This document shows positions 1 to 9,735 of a stretch of DNA of 29,757 nucleotides, piece by piece. Origin of the DNA: Lobosporangium transversale (Eukaryota; Mortierellomycota; Mortierellomycetes; Mortierellales; Mortierellaceae); assembly GCF_002105155.1 (NCBI RefSeq), contig NW_019029086.1, forward strand, positions 1 through 29,757, in the 5' to 3' direction. The position numbers and the translations under genes are program-made. Position 1 is the first letter of the stretch. The number at the start of each line of letters is the position of its first letter. A model generated the notes under the pieces. It was given only the letters and a program-made list of their open reading frames with translations, searched no databases and was not told the origin of the DNA.

Positions 1-3000
1 GCTGTGAGTTTTTGGTGCACTGTATCCCAAAAGGCTTTCAAATCAGAACAGTCATGGAATGCATGCACATTGTCTTCAAGCTGGGTAGAGTCGCATCGGC
101 GACAGAAGCCTAGTGTGTTGCTATCATTCCAAAATCGTCTGATATTGTTGGTCAAAACCCTTTTGTGCGCTAGGAGGAAAAAGCAGATCTTTTTCCTTGT
201 TGCGTCGGTGTTTGTGGTGTAGGCGAGTGTACATTGTCCTCGCCTGTGCCGTTGTGAGGTCCCATGGCGTATTGTCTGTCGTGTGCTCATTAGCATCACG
301 AAGGTGGTCCGCCTGGTTTCTTTGTTTTAGTAGGATTGGTTGGATAACTCGCCGAGCTTTGCGAACTGTAAACTCTCCCAGTAGGAAAGTCGTGTCTGCC
401 AGTCCTAGCGTCAATGCTTCTTTTCGCTCCCTGTCAAAGTCTTTAGTTTCATCCCGTGTGGGCTGTAGTAATGACCATGCATACAGTGTTTGGTGCACAC
501 TTGCGTCTGCTCCTTTGTATGTGACTGAGCGAGCTGCTGTGCTCGGTTGTAGTATGATGTGGTTAGTGGCACACTGAATCAGTTTCGGTTCCGCTATCCT
601 CTCTGGTAGAGTATACTCTGCACAATCTTCAAACACGTCCGCCCACTTGGTCTCTTCTAGCAGCCATCTAGCCATCCACTTTGCTTTCAGCGCCTGCACC
701 TGAGACCGTGGGTGGATCATCCCCCATCCTCCCTCTGACTTTGGTTTGAAAAATTCCTCGAGTTTGATGCGGCTGCGCCTTCCGCTCCATAGAATCTCTT
801 TTAGTATCCTGTCTAGTGCAGTATAAAAAGGAGAAGAAAATGGGTAGAATGGTGCGCAGTGCCATATTTTTGAAAGAAGGTATGTATTGATTATAGTCAC
901 CCGTCCTTGTAGAGAAAGCCCTCGCAGTCGCCATGTGGCTGTCGCTCTTCGAAGATCTGCTAGGATCTGGGTCTCTATGGTTGGCATATTATAGCCTTCC
1001 GCAGAAATGTAGATCCCTAGATGCTTGAATGGCTTTCCGTATTCCTCCCAGCTGTAGTCTGGTAGGCGGATGTAGTCGTGTGACCAGGTGTTGAGTGGGA
1101 TTAATACTGTCTTGTCTTTGTTGACCTTGGCTCCAGATGCCTTCTCGTGAAGAGATAGCGCCCTTTGTACTATGGCTTCGTCACCTTTGGCCACCATCAG
1201 ATTTGTATCGTCTGCGAAAGCGCATGCGATTGCATAACCATCTGGTGTTGGGATGCCTTGGGCTTTGAGCACATAAAAGTTGAGGAAAGGTTCAATAGCA
1301 AAGTTGAACAAGAGTGGTGCTAGTGGATCTCCTTGTCTTAGGCCTCGAGTGATCGAGAATGGCTGTGATAGCTCTCCGTTGACAATAAGCCGACTAGTTG
1401 GTTTGAGGTAGCAGCGCCCGATCCAGCGTCGTATCCTTGGTCCGAAGCCAAAGGCCTGTAGGGCCGCTCTGAGGTACTTCCATTCCACTCTATCATATGC
1501 TTTTTCCTGGTCAAGACTAAGAATCGCATAAGCTGGCAGGTCTGGTTTTCTCCTCCGAGACGGCGGATACTGTTGCTGTTGGTCAATATAATTGGCGTAT
1601 TCAGCGCGTTGCGTGGGGGTTGTTTGGTGGTGAACATGCTTCATTGCAAGGTGTGTCTGAAAGACATTGTCATGGCCTTGTCGACCTTTGACGAATCCAG
1701 TCTGCCATTCTCCCAAGAGTTTGACAGCCACCCTGTTGATGCGTTCAGTCAGTGCTTTGGTAAAGATTTTGTAGTCGCAGTTGATCAGCGAGATTGGTCT
1801 GTAGTTCTGGGGGAGTGTCCTATCGCCTTTCTTGTGAAAGAGAGCGACAACTGAGCGTCCATGGGATGCAGGCAGTCGGGATCCCTCCGCTGTGGCTTCA
1901 TTGAAGATCTGCGTAAGGATCGTAGAAAACAAGTCCAGAAATGCTTTGTAGAATTCAAAGGGTAGGCCATCCTCGCCTGGTGATTTACTGTTCGCACTCA
2001 GTTTCACTGCATTCTCAACCTCCGTCACTGTTAGATCAGAGTCGAGCATGTTTACATCCACGTCTTCTAATTTCCTAGTGAGTTCGCCCAAGAGTGTAGT
2101 TCGAGCGGTCGTGTCCGAACCCTGCGATGTGTAAATACCTTCCCAGTATGTCCTGACAGCTTCCTGGATATCCTCTTGCGAGGTAGCCGTGGTGCCGTCT
2201 GGTCGTCTGGCTGCTGGAATCAGTTTTTTCTTTTTCTTTTGGTTGAGTATGTTTGTAAAATATGGCGTAGCGACCTCTCCTTCCTCTAACCACTTTACTC
2301 TAGCGAGCGTAGCAGTCCTTTCCAGTTGAATCGATTCAAGCTCTACGCTTTCCGCGATGAGTCTGTCTCGTTTTTCGACCAGTCTGGTGTTGTAGGGGTC
2401 AGCGAGTATGCGTTCGTCATTTTGTCTGATTTTTCTGGCTATTGTGTGTCTCTTTTGAATTTGTTGTTTTCTAATTTTTGCACCATACTTCACCGACTCT
2501 GCTAGCATCGCCACCTTGGCTCTGTCCCAGAACTCGTGAGTTGGCTCTTCTGGAGAGTCTTCTCGTGAGCGTAGGAGAGAGGCCCACAGGTTGCGGATGA
2601 TAGCATCGTACTCTGGGTCTCGTAGCAAGCGAGTGTCGAGGCTCTTGGTCTTCTCCCCTGAGGTTGAAGGCGCAATCGCTGACAGCTTACAGTGGAGGAC
2701 CTTGTGATCGCTTCGAATGGCTGGGCATGTCATAGCTCTAGGTGTATTAGAAATATCAAATAGAGGTTGGGTCATCAGAATAAAGTCAATACGTGTGAGA
2801 ATCGCTTTATTTCCGTTTTTATGAACATGAGTGAATCGGCTCTCTAACGGAGTTTCGTCCTCGCCTAGTTCCGGGACTGGATCATATAGATTCAGAGGGA
2901 TCAGGGCTTGTTCAAGTGATGGCCACAGGGTTTGGTTTCTTTGGGTTAGTAGATCAAGAGGAGGAGATCTATCAGTTTGGTCATTTGGATAAGCATTATA

Positions 3001-3450
3001 GTCACCAGCTAGTATCAAACGTGGGTGCTTGAGTTCGTTGGAGGGAAAGTTTGCAATAAACTCTGCTCTCTGTTCTCGGTTGGATGGGACGTAGATGCTC
3101 GCAAAGCGGTACTCTTCGTCTTCCATTTTGAAATCAGCAAAAATAATGCGTCCTTGTGAGAGGGTTGTAGTATTGTAGATTTTAATAGACTTGTTGTTGA
3201 CAAGGATGGCACATTTGCCTGAGCAAAAGCCACCTCTGCCCCACTGGATCATCCAAGCATCACTGTCATCCTTCCCTGTAGAGTGTACTGGGTTGAATTC
3301 TTGTAGAGCTATCAGATCATATTTGCGGGTTTTTAGCCAACGGAACAAATTTGTACGTTTGTCTTGTTTTTGGATGCGATCACAATTAAATGTAGCCAGG
3401 GATATTTGCAGCATTGAGGATAAAATAGATTTGATATGAGACAATGACAA
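1..3450 (-). pseudogene. LINE copy A ORF2, frameshifted near its C-terminus
   Basis: This ORF2 polyprotein matches the intact copy B protein up to residue 1091 (about position 178). There a run of five A replaces copy B's four, and translation leaves frame for 17 residues and stops at 124. The homologous continuation stays open in the neighbouring frame down to position 1. Retained parts are the apurinic-type endonuclease (E51, GDYN 149-152, D222, SDH 247-249) and the reverse transcriptase (D647, RQGDP about 705-709, FADD 745-748). Lost from the main frame are the C-terminal zinc-finger region (C1116, C1119, H1129, C1134 in copy B) and the basic Gln/Asn-rich tail. Loss of the C-terminal region would be expected to impair retrotransposition in this class. 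A homopolymer sequencing error could produce the same one-base difference. Confidence 0.85.
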
Positions 3451-3518
3451 AAAGGCAAACTTAAAAAATTAAGGTTTTAATTTAATTTTTATCTCTTGAC
3501 TTTTTATTGTCTCTGTCT

Positions 3519-5297
3519 CTACAAGACCATGTCCTCGGTCGGTTCTGCAGGATCATCCACTACCGGGGTAGAGGGATCCAGTTCCGCGACTGCCGCCAGG
3601 GCCGAGGGGCCCTCACCCTTGCTCGCGAGTTCTGCGAGGATTGCCATGGTCGAGGGGTCCTCTTCCATGCTCGCGGGGTCCCAATCCGATACATCCAAGG
3701 TGGATGGCTCGGTCTGAGGGGTTGGCTTGATCCTTTTCACCAGAGGCTCCGCAAGGGCATCTTCATCCTTTGGTAGAGTATCAGCTTCCTTCGTGGTCGC
3801 CTTTTCTTTGCCTTTTGAGCTCAGAGGTCTGGCGTTAGAAGTGCTAGGGGTTGCTATCTTTCTCGCTGGTGAGTTAGATAGCCGCCCCTTCTGCCGCTGG
3901 TTGCTCGTAGAGGATTCCGCGCTGCAAGAAGTGAACATCGGCTCTTTTGGGAGAGTAAACGTGAAGCTTCCGGATGTAGCGTTGGCTGCCACTGGGGCAG
4001 TTTTGCTTACTTCCTTGCTCGTTTGTTTACTCTCGAGCTTTTTGCCTGACTCCTTGGCCTTTTTCTGCGCCCGTTGCTTTTTCCTGTTCTTGCGAGAGTT
4101 AGACTCAGGCTTTGAACTAGAAGTAGCGGTGGCGTTACTAGAAGCTTTGGAGGGCGGCATACGTCTCTTCCTTCCCTGCGTTTGATAGCCATCTGGATCT
4201 AGGCGTGTTGTTGGTGCGGACGAGGTATTCGCCTGCGTTGTTGAAGTTGGTGGCCTTTTGTTGTTGTTGGTTGGGGGGGCCGTGGTGGTAGTAGTTGGAG
4301 ACTTGACTACTACCCTTGGTGGTGCCTGGGTTGTCTCCTTGCCGTACCTAGGAGCTAGGATTGGCGTGAATAGTGGACGGATCTCCTCCAGGTATAGGGT
4401 CCGTGGTGTCCTGCACTCTGCTGTCAGGTGAGTAAGACTGCCACAGTTGTAGCAGAATTTTCCAGCTGTCTCCCAGGTGAAGACGGTGTTGAGGCCGAAC
4501 AGCGAGGCTGCTCTGATCAACTCCGTATCCGGCAGAGTGGTGTCGTGAAGGGCCAGGGTGAAGCTGACCTCTCCGTTTTTGATCTTTGAGCCGGGACGGA
4601 TGACGCCATATTCAATATCGCGTACTGTTCCGATTGCTGCATACAGCTTGTTGAGGGCTGCTTGCAGTGCCGACTCGTCGGCGTGAGGTCCCACTGTTGG
4701 AGACCTGATCCTTTCCTCCAGCTTGTTGGTGTAGCGCGTCCTGGAGGGGCATAGGAGAGTGTCTCCTATGGCTACTTTGGTGTTAAGGGCGCGTGCGTAC
4801 TTCTCTTCGTCGTCGAAGATGGCACACATGCTACCTTTAGAGATGGATATTTGGATCGGCTCCACTGCATCGCCAATGGCTAGCATGACCGAGGGGCGCA
4901 TATCCATGCGCGCCAATGGGTAGGCAACCACAAGTCCCCCGAATCCCGTCGGTGGGAGGTGTTGGGTCTCGTCGAATGAGACTACCTTGAGGAGACTTTT
5001 GCCCTTTGCTCTGTCCGCGTAGGAAAGCATACGTGGTGTGGCTGGGGCAGGGGTTGCCGGAGTTTGAGCCTCCTTGTTGTTGTTGTTGTTGTTGTTGTTT
5101 TTTTTGCTCTTTTTAAGAGCCGCCGCATTTAGGGTTTGTTGGGCTGGAGGAGGGGCGGATGGATTTACATCCATCGGTGCTGGTCTTTCGACCTCTGCAT
5201 CCATCTCAAAATCACCCTGAGGATCTTGAGAAGCGTTACCCATCTCCAGCTGGGCCTGATCCTTTCCGGGATCTGGCTGCACTGGGGGTGCAGTCAT
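3519..5297 (-). CDS. LINE copy A ORF1, Gag-like CCHC protein
   Basis: A 592-residue protein, the first ORF of the LINE, ending 68 nt upstream of the ORF2 ATG. In LINEs such a protein binds element RNA and forms the ribonucleoprotein; that role is family knowledge. Visible parts are an acidic/proline-rich N-terminus, a lysine cluster plus Asn8 (about 62-74) encoded by a GTT-type trinucleotide run, a folded-looking central region (about 90-280), one CCHC zinc knuckle (C282, C285, H290, C295), a Ser/Thr/Lys-rich basic stretch (about 395-450) that could bind RNA or act in nuclear import, and an acidic C-terminus. The start at 5297 is the first ATG after the leader. It differs from copy B by very few residues (for example Ser for Phe in the basic region). 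The frame is intact, so this copy could still supply ORF1 protein. Confidence 0.88.
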   Translation of the reverse strand: MTAPPVQPDPGKDQAQLEMGNASQDPQGDFEMDAEVERPAPMDVNPSAPPPAQQTLNAAALKKSKKNNNNNNNNKEAQTPATPAPATPRMLSYADRAKGKSLLKVVSFDETQHLPPTGFGGLVVAYPLARMDMRPSVMLAIGDAVEPIQISISKGSMCAIFDDEEKYARALNTKVAIGDTLLCPSRTRYTNKLEERIRSPTVGPHADESALQAALNKLYAAIGTVRDIEYGVIRPGSKIKNGEVSFTLALHDTTLPDTELIRAASLFGLNTVFTWETAGKFCYNCGSLTHLTAECRTPRTLYLEEIRPLFTPILAPRYGKETTQAPPRVVVKSPTTTTTAPPTNNNKRPPTSTTQANTSSAPTTRLDPDGYQTQGRKRRMPPSKASSNATATSSSKPESNSRKNRKKQRAQKKAKESGKKLESKQTSKEVSKTAPVAANATSGSFTFTLPKEPMFTSCSAESSTSNQRQKGRLSNSPARKIATPSTSNARPLSSKGKEKATTKEADTLPKDEDALAEPLVKRIKPTPQTEPSTLDVSDWDPASMEEDPSTMAILAELASKGEGPSALAAVAELDPSTPVVDDPAEPTEDMVL

Positions 5298-5413
5298 TGT
5301 AGAAATGTAAAAAAACTTGTAGAGGGGTACTGAAGGGGATGTGGAAAAATACAGGGGAAGGGGAACTCTATTTCAGGGAATTTAGAGTTTGCGAAAATTG
5401 CGGAAGGAAAAGG

Positions 5414-5439
5414 TGCTCTACCATTTGAGCTAGATCCCC
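5414..5439 (-). promoter_or_regulatory. tRNA 5'-half-like segment with pol III A-box match
   Basis: On the minus strand, 26 nt read like the 5' end of a tRNA: a seven-base acceptor strand GGGGATC, then TA, then a D arm whose GCTC and GAGC stems flank AAATGGTA. TAGCTCAAATGG is a good A-box match. The sequence resembles fungal tRNA-Ala 5' halves. What follows is not an anticodon arm, and no downstream B box or T arm is visible, so this is not a complete tRNA gene. It could be captured by template switching, a remnant of a tRNA target, or a functional A-box promoter piece. Confidence 0.6.
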
Positions 5440-5591
5440 ACTCGTTGTGGTGGGTGTGTTTATGGTTTATTCGAATTTCGGGCTCTCAAGAGCTATCTCA
5501 CTATTTCTGTCCTATATTGGAGCTCCCTGCTGGCCCCCACGTCGTTCATTCACGCGGGTCTTTCAGCGGTAATAGTCCGTTCGCGCCCTTG

Positions 5592-5665
5592 GCGTCAAAC
5601 GAGCTAGCACTAGAATATTGGAGGGGTGAAGCAAGCATATAAGCTGCATGTGTGCCGTTTGACGC
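5592..5665. repeat. 10-bp perfect inverted repeat in LINE leader
   Basis: GCGTCAAACG (5592-5601) and CGTTTGACGC (5656-5665) are exact reverse complements separated by 54 nt. Located near the 5' end of the LINE leader, they could form a long-loop hairpin in DNA or RNA or bind a dimeric protein. The same repeat with the same spacing is present in copy B's leader. Confidence 0.75.
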
Positions 5666-5703
5666 TATATGTACAGGGGCGGAAGGAAGGGTAGCTCGGG
5701 GGG

Positions 5704-5730
5704 TTTTTTTTTTTTTTTTTTTTTTTTTTT
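5704..5730 (-). repeat. Poly(A) tail of LINE copy B with CA-rich 3' UTR
   Basis: Twenty-seven T on the plus strand, equal to an A-tail on the element strand, mark the LINE 3' end. On the element strand the tail is preceded by a CA/TA-rich microsatellite (5731-5755) and a 3' UTR of about 65 nt. The tail directly adjoins the C6 start of copy A's leader. Tail length differs by one from copy C's. Confidence 0.9.
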
Positions 5731-5797
5731 GTGTGTGTATGTGTGTATGTGTGTATTAGGGTATATTGCCGATTTTTAAGGTTAAGCTTTTAAGGTT

Positions 5798-8700
5798 TTA
5801 GTCGGGCGTCACAGGGTGGAACAGTGCGTCAAATTTTGGTCCTCCTCCATCGGTCACTTGGATAAATGGTGCATGTTCCCACTCTGCCTTGAACTCTTGC
5901 CGGTGCTTGTCTCGCTCTTGCTGGTTCTGGCCCTGGGCTTGTTGGCGGTTGTTATTGTTCCTCGATTTCTTGTCTCGTTGGCACGCGCGTATCCAGTCAT
6001 CAGCGGCTCGTCGTCGGATGTTCTGCATGAATATCGTCTCGAGGTCTCCTTTCTTGACTGTCTGTCCGTCTCCCAGCTGACAGAACGTCACGTATATCGC
6101 CCACACCGCTGCCGAGTGGATGTGGATCGCCAGAGGTGCTTCTTCCTCAATGTCTGTCCGTGGCCAGCAGAGGATTCGGTCCTTGGCGGTTATGCTAAAA
6201 CGAGTAGTAGGATAAAGCGCTGTGAGTTTTTGGTGCACTGTATCCCAAAAGGCTTTCAAATCAGAACAGTCATGGAATGCATGCACATTGTCTTCAAGCT
6301 GGGTAGAGTCGCATCGGCGACAGAAGCCTAGTGTGTTGCTATCATTCCAAAATCGTCTGATATTGTTGGTCAAAACCCTTTTGTGCGCTAGGAGGAAAAG
6401 CAGATCTTTTTCCTTGTTGCGTCGGTGTTTGTGGTGTAGGCGAGTGTACATTGTCCTCGCCTGTGCCGTTGTGAGGTCCCATGGCGTATTGTCTGTCGTG
6501 TGCTCATTAGCATCACGAAGGTGGTCCGCCTGGTTTCTTTGTTTTAGTAGGATTGGTTGGATAACTCGCCGAGCTTTGCGAACTGTAAACTCTCCCAGTA
6601 GGAAAGTCGTGTCTGCCAGTCCTAGCGTCAATGCTTCTTTTCGCTCCCTGTCAAAGTCTTTAGTTTCATCCCGTGTGGGCTGTAGTAATGACCATGCATA
6701 CAGTGTTTGGTGCACACTTGCGTCTGCTCCTTTGTATGTGACTGAGCGAGCTGCTGTGCTCGGTTGTAGTATGATGTGGTTAGTGGCACACTGAATCAGT
6801 TTCGGTTCCGCTATCCTCTCTGGTAGAGTATACTCTGCACAATCTTCAAACACGTCCGCCCACTTGGTCTCTTCTAGCAGCCATCTAGCCATCCACTTTG
6901 CTTTCAGCGCCTGCACCTGAGACCGTGGGTGGATCATCCCCCATCCTCCCTCTGACTTTGGTTTGAAAAATTCCTCGAGTTTGATGCGGCTGCGCCTTCC
7001 GCTCCATAGAATCTCTTTTAGTATCCTGTCTAGTGCAGTATAAAAAGGAGAAGAAAATGGGTAGAATGGTGCGCAGTGCCATATTTTTGAAAGAAGGTAT
7101 GTATTGATTATAGTCACCCGTCCTTGTAGAGAAAGCCCTCGCAGTCGCCATGTGGCTGTCGCTCTTCGAAGATCTGCTAGGATCTGGGTCTCTATGGTTG
7201 GCATATTATAGCCTTCCGCAGAAATGTAGATCCCTAGATGCTTGAATGGCTTTCCGTATTCCTCCCAGCTGTAGTCTGGTAGGCGGATGTAGTCGTGTGA
7301 CCAGGTGTTGAGTGGGATTAATACTGTCTTGTCTTTGTTGACCTTGGCTCCAGATGCCTTCTCGTGAAGAGATAGCGCCCTTTGTACTATGGCTTCGTCA
7401 CCTTTGGCCACCATCAGATTTGTATCGTCTGCGAAAGCGCATGCGATTGCATAACCATCTGGTGTTGGGATGCCTTGGGCTTTGAGCACATAAAAGTTGA
7501 GGAAAGGTTCAATAGCAAAGTTGAACAAGAGTGGTGCTAGTGGATCTCCTTGTCTTAGGCCTCGAGTGATCGAGAATGGCTGTGATAGCTCTCCGTTGAC
7601 AATAAGCCGACTAGTTGGTTTGAGGTAGCAGCGCCCGATCCAGCGTCGTATCCTTGGTCCGAAGCCAAAGGCCTGTAGGGCCGCTCTGAGGTACTTCCAT
7701 TCCACTCTATCATATGCTTTTTCCTGGTCAAGACTAAGAATCGCATAAGCTGGCAGGTCTGGTTTTCTCCTCCGAGACGGCGGATACTGTTGCTGTTGGT
7801 CAATATAATTGGCGTATTCAGCGCGTTGCGTGGGGGTTGTTTGGTGGTGAACATGCTTCATTGCAAGGTGTGTCTGAAAGACATTGTCATGGCCTTGTCG
7901 ACCTTTGACGAATCCAGTCTGCCATTCTCCCAAGAGTTTGACAGCCACCCTGTTGATGCGTTCAGTCAGTGCTTTGGTAAAGATTTTGTAGTCGCAGTTG
8001 ATCAGCGAGATTGGTCTGTAGTTCTGGGGGAGTGTCCTATCGCCTTTCTTGTGAAAGAGAGCGACAACTGAGCGTCCATGGGATGCAGGCAGTCGGGATC
8101 CCTCCGCTGTGGCTTCATTGAAGATCTGCGTAAGGATCGTAGAAAACAAGTCCAGAAATGCTTTGTAGAATTCAAAGGGTAGGCCATCCTCGCCTGGTGA
8201 TTTACTGTTCGCACTCAGTTTCACTGCATTCTCAACCTCCGTCACTGTTAGATCAGAGTCGAGCATGTTTACATCCACGTCTTCTAATTTCCTAGTGAGT
8301 TCGCCCAAGAGTGTAGTTCGAGCGGTCGTGTCCGAACCCTGCGATGTGTAAATACCTTCCCAGTATGTCCTGACAGCTTCCTGGATATCCTCTTGCGAGG
8401 TAGCCGTGGTGCCGTCTGGTCGTCTGGCTGCTGGAATCAGTTTTTTCTTTTTCTTTTGGTTGAGTATGTTTGTAAAATATGGCGTAGCGACCTCTCCTTC
8501 CTCTAACCACTTTACTCTAGCGAGCGTAGCAGTCCTTTCCAGTTGAATCGATTCAAGCTCTACGCTTTCCGCGATGAGTCTGTCTCGTTTTTCGACCAGT
8601 CTGGTGTTGTAGGGGTCAGCGAGTATGCGTTCGTCATTTTGTCTGATTTTTCTGGCTATTGTGTGTCTCTTTTGAATTTGTTGTTTTCTAATTTTTGCAC

Positions 8701-9667
8701 CATACTTCACCGACTCTGCTAGCATCGCCACCTTGGCTCTGTCCCAGAACTCGTGAGTTGGCTCTTCTGGAGAGTCTTCTCGTGAGCGTAGGAGAGAGGC
8801 CCACAGGTTGCGGATGATAGCATCGTACTCTGGGTCTCGTAGCAAGCGAGTGTCGAGGCTCTTGGTCTTCTCCCCTGAGGTTGAAGGCGCAATCGCTGAC
8901 AGCTTACAGTGGAGGACCTTGTGATCGCTTCGAATGGCTGGGCATGTCATAGCTCTAGGTGTATTAGAAATATCAAATAGAGGTTGGGTCATCAGAATAA
9001 AGTCAATACGTGTGAGAATCGCTTTATTTCCGTTTTTATGAACATGAGTGAATCGGCTCTCTAACGGAGTTTCGTCCTCGCCTAGTTCCGGGACTGGATC
9101 ATATAGATTCAGAGGGATCAGGGCTTGTTCAAGTGATGGCCACAGGGTTTGGTTTCTTTGGGTTAGTAGATCAAGAGGAGGAGATCTATCAGTTTGGTCA
9201 TTTGGATAAGCATTATAGTCACCAGCTAGTATCAAACGTGGGTGCTTGAGTTCGTTGGAGGGAAAGTTTGCAATAAACTCTGCTCTCTGTTCTCGGTTGG
9301 ATGGGACGTAGATGCTCGCAAAGCGGTACTCTTCGTCTTCCATTTTGAAATCAGCAAAAATAATGCGTCCTTGTGAGAGGGTTGTAGTATTGTAGATTTT
9401 AATAGACTTGTTGTTGACAAGGATGGCACATTTGCCTGAGCAAAAGCCACCTCTGCCCCACTGGATCATCCAAGCATCACTGTCATCCTTCCCTGTAGAG
9501 TGTACTGGGTTGAATTCTTGTAAAGCTATCAGATCATATTTGCGGGTTTTTAGCCAACGGAACAAATTTGTACGTTTGTCTTGTTTTTGGATGCGATCAC
9601 AATTAAATGTAGCCAGGGATATTTGCAGCATTGAGGATAAAATAGATTTGATATGAGACAATGACAA
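5798..9667 (-). CDS. LINE copy B ORF2: endonuclease-reverse transcriptase
   Basis: An intact 1289-residue retrotransposition enzyme, thought to nick target DNA and prime reverse transcription there. The N-terminal apurinic-type endonuclease (about 15-255) shows FNCDR near 21, catalytic E51 in LIALQE, GDYN 149-152, D222 in RIDFIL and SDHK 247-250. A linker of about 260 residues follows. The reverse transcriptase (about 525-800) has NYRPISL near 549, D647 in LSLDQEKAYD, GLRQGDPL 703-710 and FADD 745-748. A C-terminal zinc-finger region (C1116, C1119, H1129, C1134) precedes a basic Gln/Asn-rich tail. Translation may start at M1 or at M13, which lies just before the endonuclease fold. The 68-nt gap after ORF1 implies reinitiation or a similar mechanism. 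Organisation resembles L1/Tad-type LINEs, including the Grem-LINE1 group described in Mucor pericentric regions; exact family placement is inference. Confidence 0.93.
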   Translation of the reverse strand: MSLSHIKSILSSMLQISLATFNCDRIQKQDKRTNLFRWLKTRKYDLIALQEFNPVHSTGKDDSDAWMIQWGRGGFCSGKCAILVNNKSIKIYNTTTLSQGRIIFADFKMEDEEYRFASIYVPSNREQRAEFIANFPSNELKHPRLILAGDYNAYPNDQTDRSPPLDLLTQRNQTLWPSLEQALIPLNLYDPVPELGEDETPLESRFTHVHKNGNKAILTRIDFILMTQPLFDISNTPRAMTCPAIRSDHKVLHCKLSAIAPSTSGEKTKSLDTRLLRDPEYDAIIRNLWASLLRSREDSPEEPTHEFWDRAKVAMLAESVKYGAKIRKQQIQKRHTIARKIRQNDERILADPYNTRLVEKRDRLIAESVELESIQLERTATLARVKWLEEGEVATPYFTNILNQKKKKKLIPAARRPDGTTATSQEDIQEAVRTYWEGIYTSQGSDTTARTTLLGELTRKLEDVDVNMLDSDLTVTEVENAVKLSANSKSPGEDGLPFEFYKAFLDLFSTILTQIFNEATAEGSRLPASHGRSVVALFHKKGDRTLPQNYRPISLINCDYKIFTKALTERINRVAVKLLGEWQTGFVKGRQGHDNVFQTHLAMKHVHHQTTPTQRAEYANYIDQQQQYPPSRRRKPDLPAYAILSLDQEKAYDRVEWKYLRAALQAFGFGPRIRRWIGRCYLKPTSRLIVNGELSQPFSITRGLRQGDPLAPLLFNFAIEPFLNFYVLKAQGIPTPDGYAIACAFADDTNLMVAKGDEAIVQRALSLHEKASGAKVNKDKTVLIPLNTWSHDYIRLPDYSWEEYGKPFKHLGIYISAEGYNMPTIETQILADLRRATATWRLRGLSLQGRVTIINTYLLSKIWHCAPFYPFSSPFYTALDRILKEILWSGRRSRIKLEEFFKPKSEGGWGMIHPRSQVQALKAKWMARWLLEETKWADVFEDCAEYTLPERIAEPKLIQCATNHIILQPSTAARSVTYKGADASVHQTLYAWSLLQPTRDETKDFDRERKEALTLGLADTTFLLGEFTVRKARRVIQPILLKQRNQADHLRDANEHTTDNTPWDLTTAQARTMYTRLHHKHRRNKEKDLLFLLAHKRVLTNNIRRFWNDSNTLGFCRRCDSTQLEDNVHAFHDCSDLKAFWDTVHQKLTALYPTTRFSITAKDRILCWPRTDIEEEAPLAIHIHSAAVWAIYVTFCQLGDGQTVKKGDLETIFMQNIRRRAADDWIRACQRDKKSRNNNNRQQAQGQNQQERDKHRQEFKAEWEHAPFIQVTDGGGPKFDALFHPVTPD

Positions 9668-9735
9668 AAAGGCAAACTTAAAAAATTAAGGTTTTAATTT
9701 AATTTTTATCTCTTGACTTTTTATTGTCTCTGTCT

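Larger units (their letters stand above)
1..5703 (-). mobile_element. LINE copy A, 3' end outside window
   Basis: Non-LTR retrotransposon with ORF1 (nucleic-acid binding) and ORF2 (endonuclease/reverse transcriptase), read right to left. The window starts inside ORF2, so the last roughly 515 bp (ORF2 3' end, 3' UTR and A-tail), judged against copy B, are missing. Its 5' leader ends at the C6/A-tail boundary of copy B at 5703/5704. By eye it is nearly identical to copy B; I saw only scattered substitutions (for example near 3309, 3878 and 4289) and one A insertion near 176. There are no LTRs and no visible target-site duplication, because the neighbour is another copy of the same element. The right edge assumes that the whole block between ORF1 and the next A-tail is this copy's leader. 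Confidence 0.9.
5298..5703 (-). promoter_or_regulatory. LINE copy A 5' leader / junction with copy B
   Basis: This non-coding block of about 406 bp lies between the ORF1 start and the A-tail of copy B. The same block, with small indels, sits between copies B and C, so it belongs to the repeating unit and is probably the LINE 5' UTR and internal promoter. On the element sense strand it begins with C6. It then holds a 10-bp inverted repeat, a tRNA-5'-half-like segment and a pyrimidine-rich stretch before the ATG. The promoter role is inferred from position, since LINEs usually carry internal promoters. Confidence 0.6.

Noticed and set aside
3727-4185. Plus-strand 152-codon ORF opposite ORF1 (also 9944-10402)
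   Set aside because: Antisense of the Ser/Lys-rich ORF1 region; its hydrophobic Leu/Ser/Phe-rich translation is what such a region yields on the other strand.
5073-5108. TTG trinucleotide repeat plus T8 (also at about 11290-11325) as an independent satellite
   Set aside because: It is in frame within ORF1 and encodes the Asn8 tract and adjacent lysines; same length in both copies.
5414-5480. A complete or circularly permuted tRNA gene in the LINE leader
   Set aside because: Only the 5' half is present. TTCGAAT upstream (near 5462) resembles part of a B box, but its flanks do not form a T-arm stem and no anticodon arm follows the D arm.
5756-5761. Telomere-like TTAGGG near the LINE A-tail
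   Set aside because: A single unit in a GT-rich 3' UTR, not an array.
5816-6794. Plus-strand ORFs (5816-6331, 6222-6794 and their equivalents in copies A and C)
   Set aside because: They lie antisense to the ORF2 coding sequence and are repeated only because the LINE is repeated. Composition is that of a shadow frame, with no motif.
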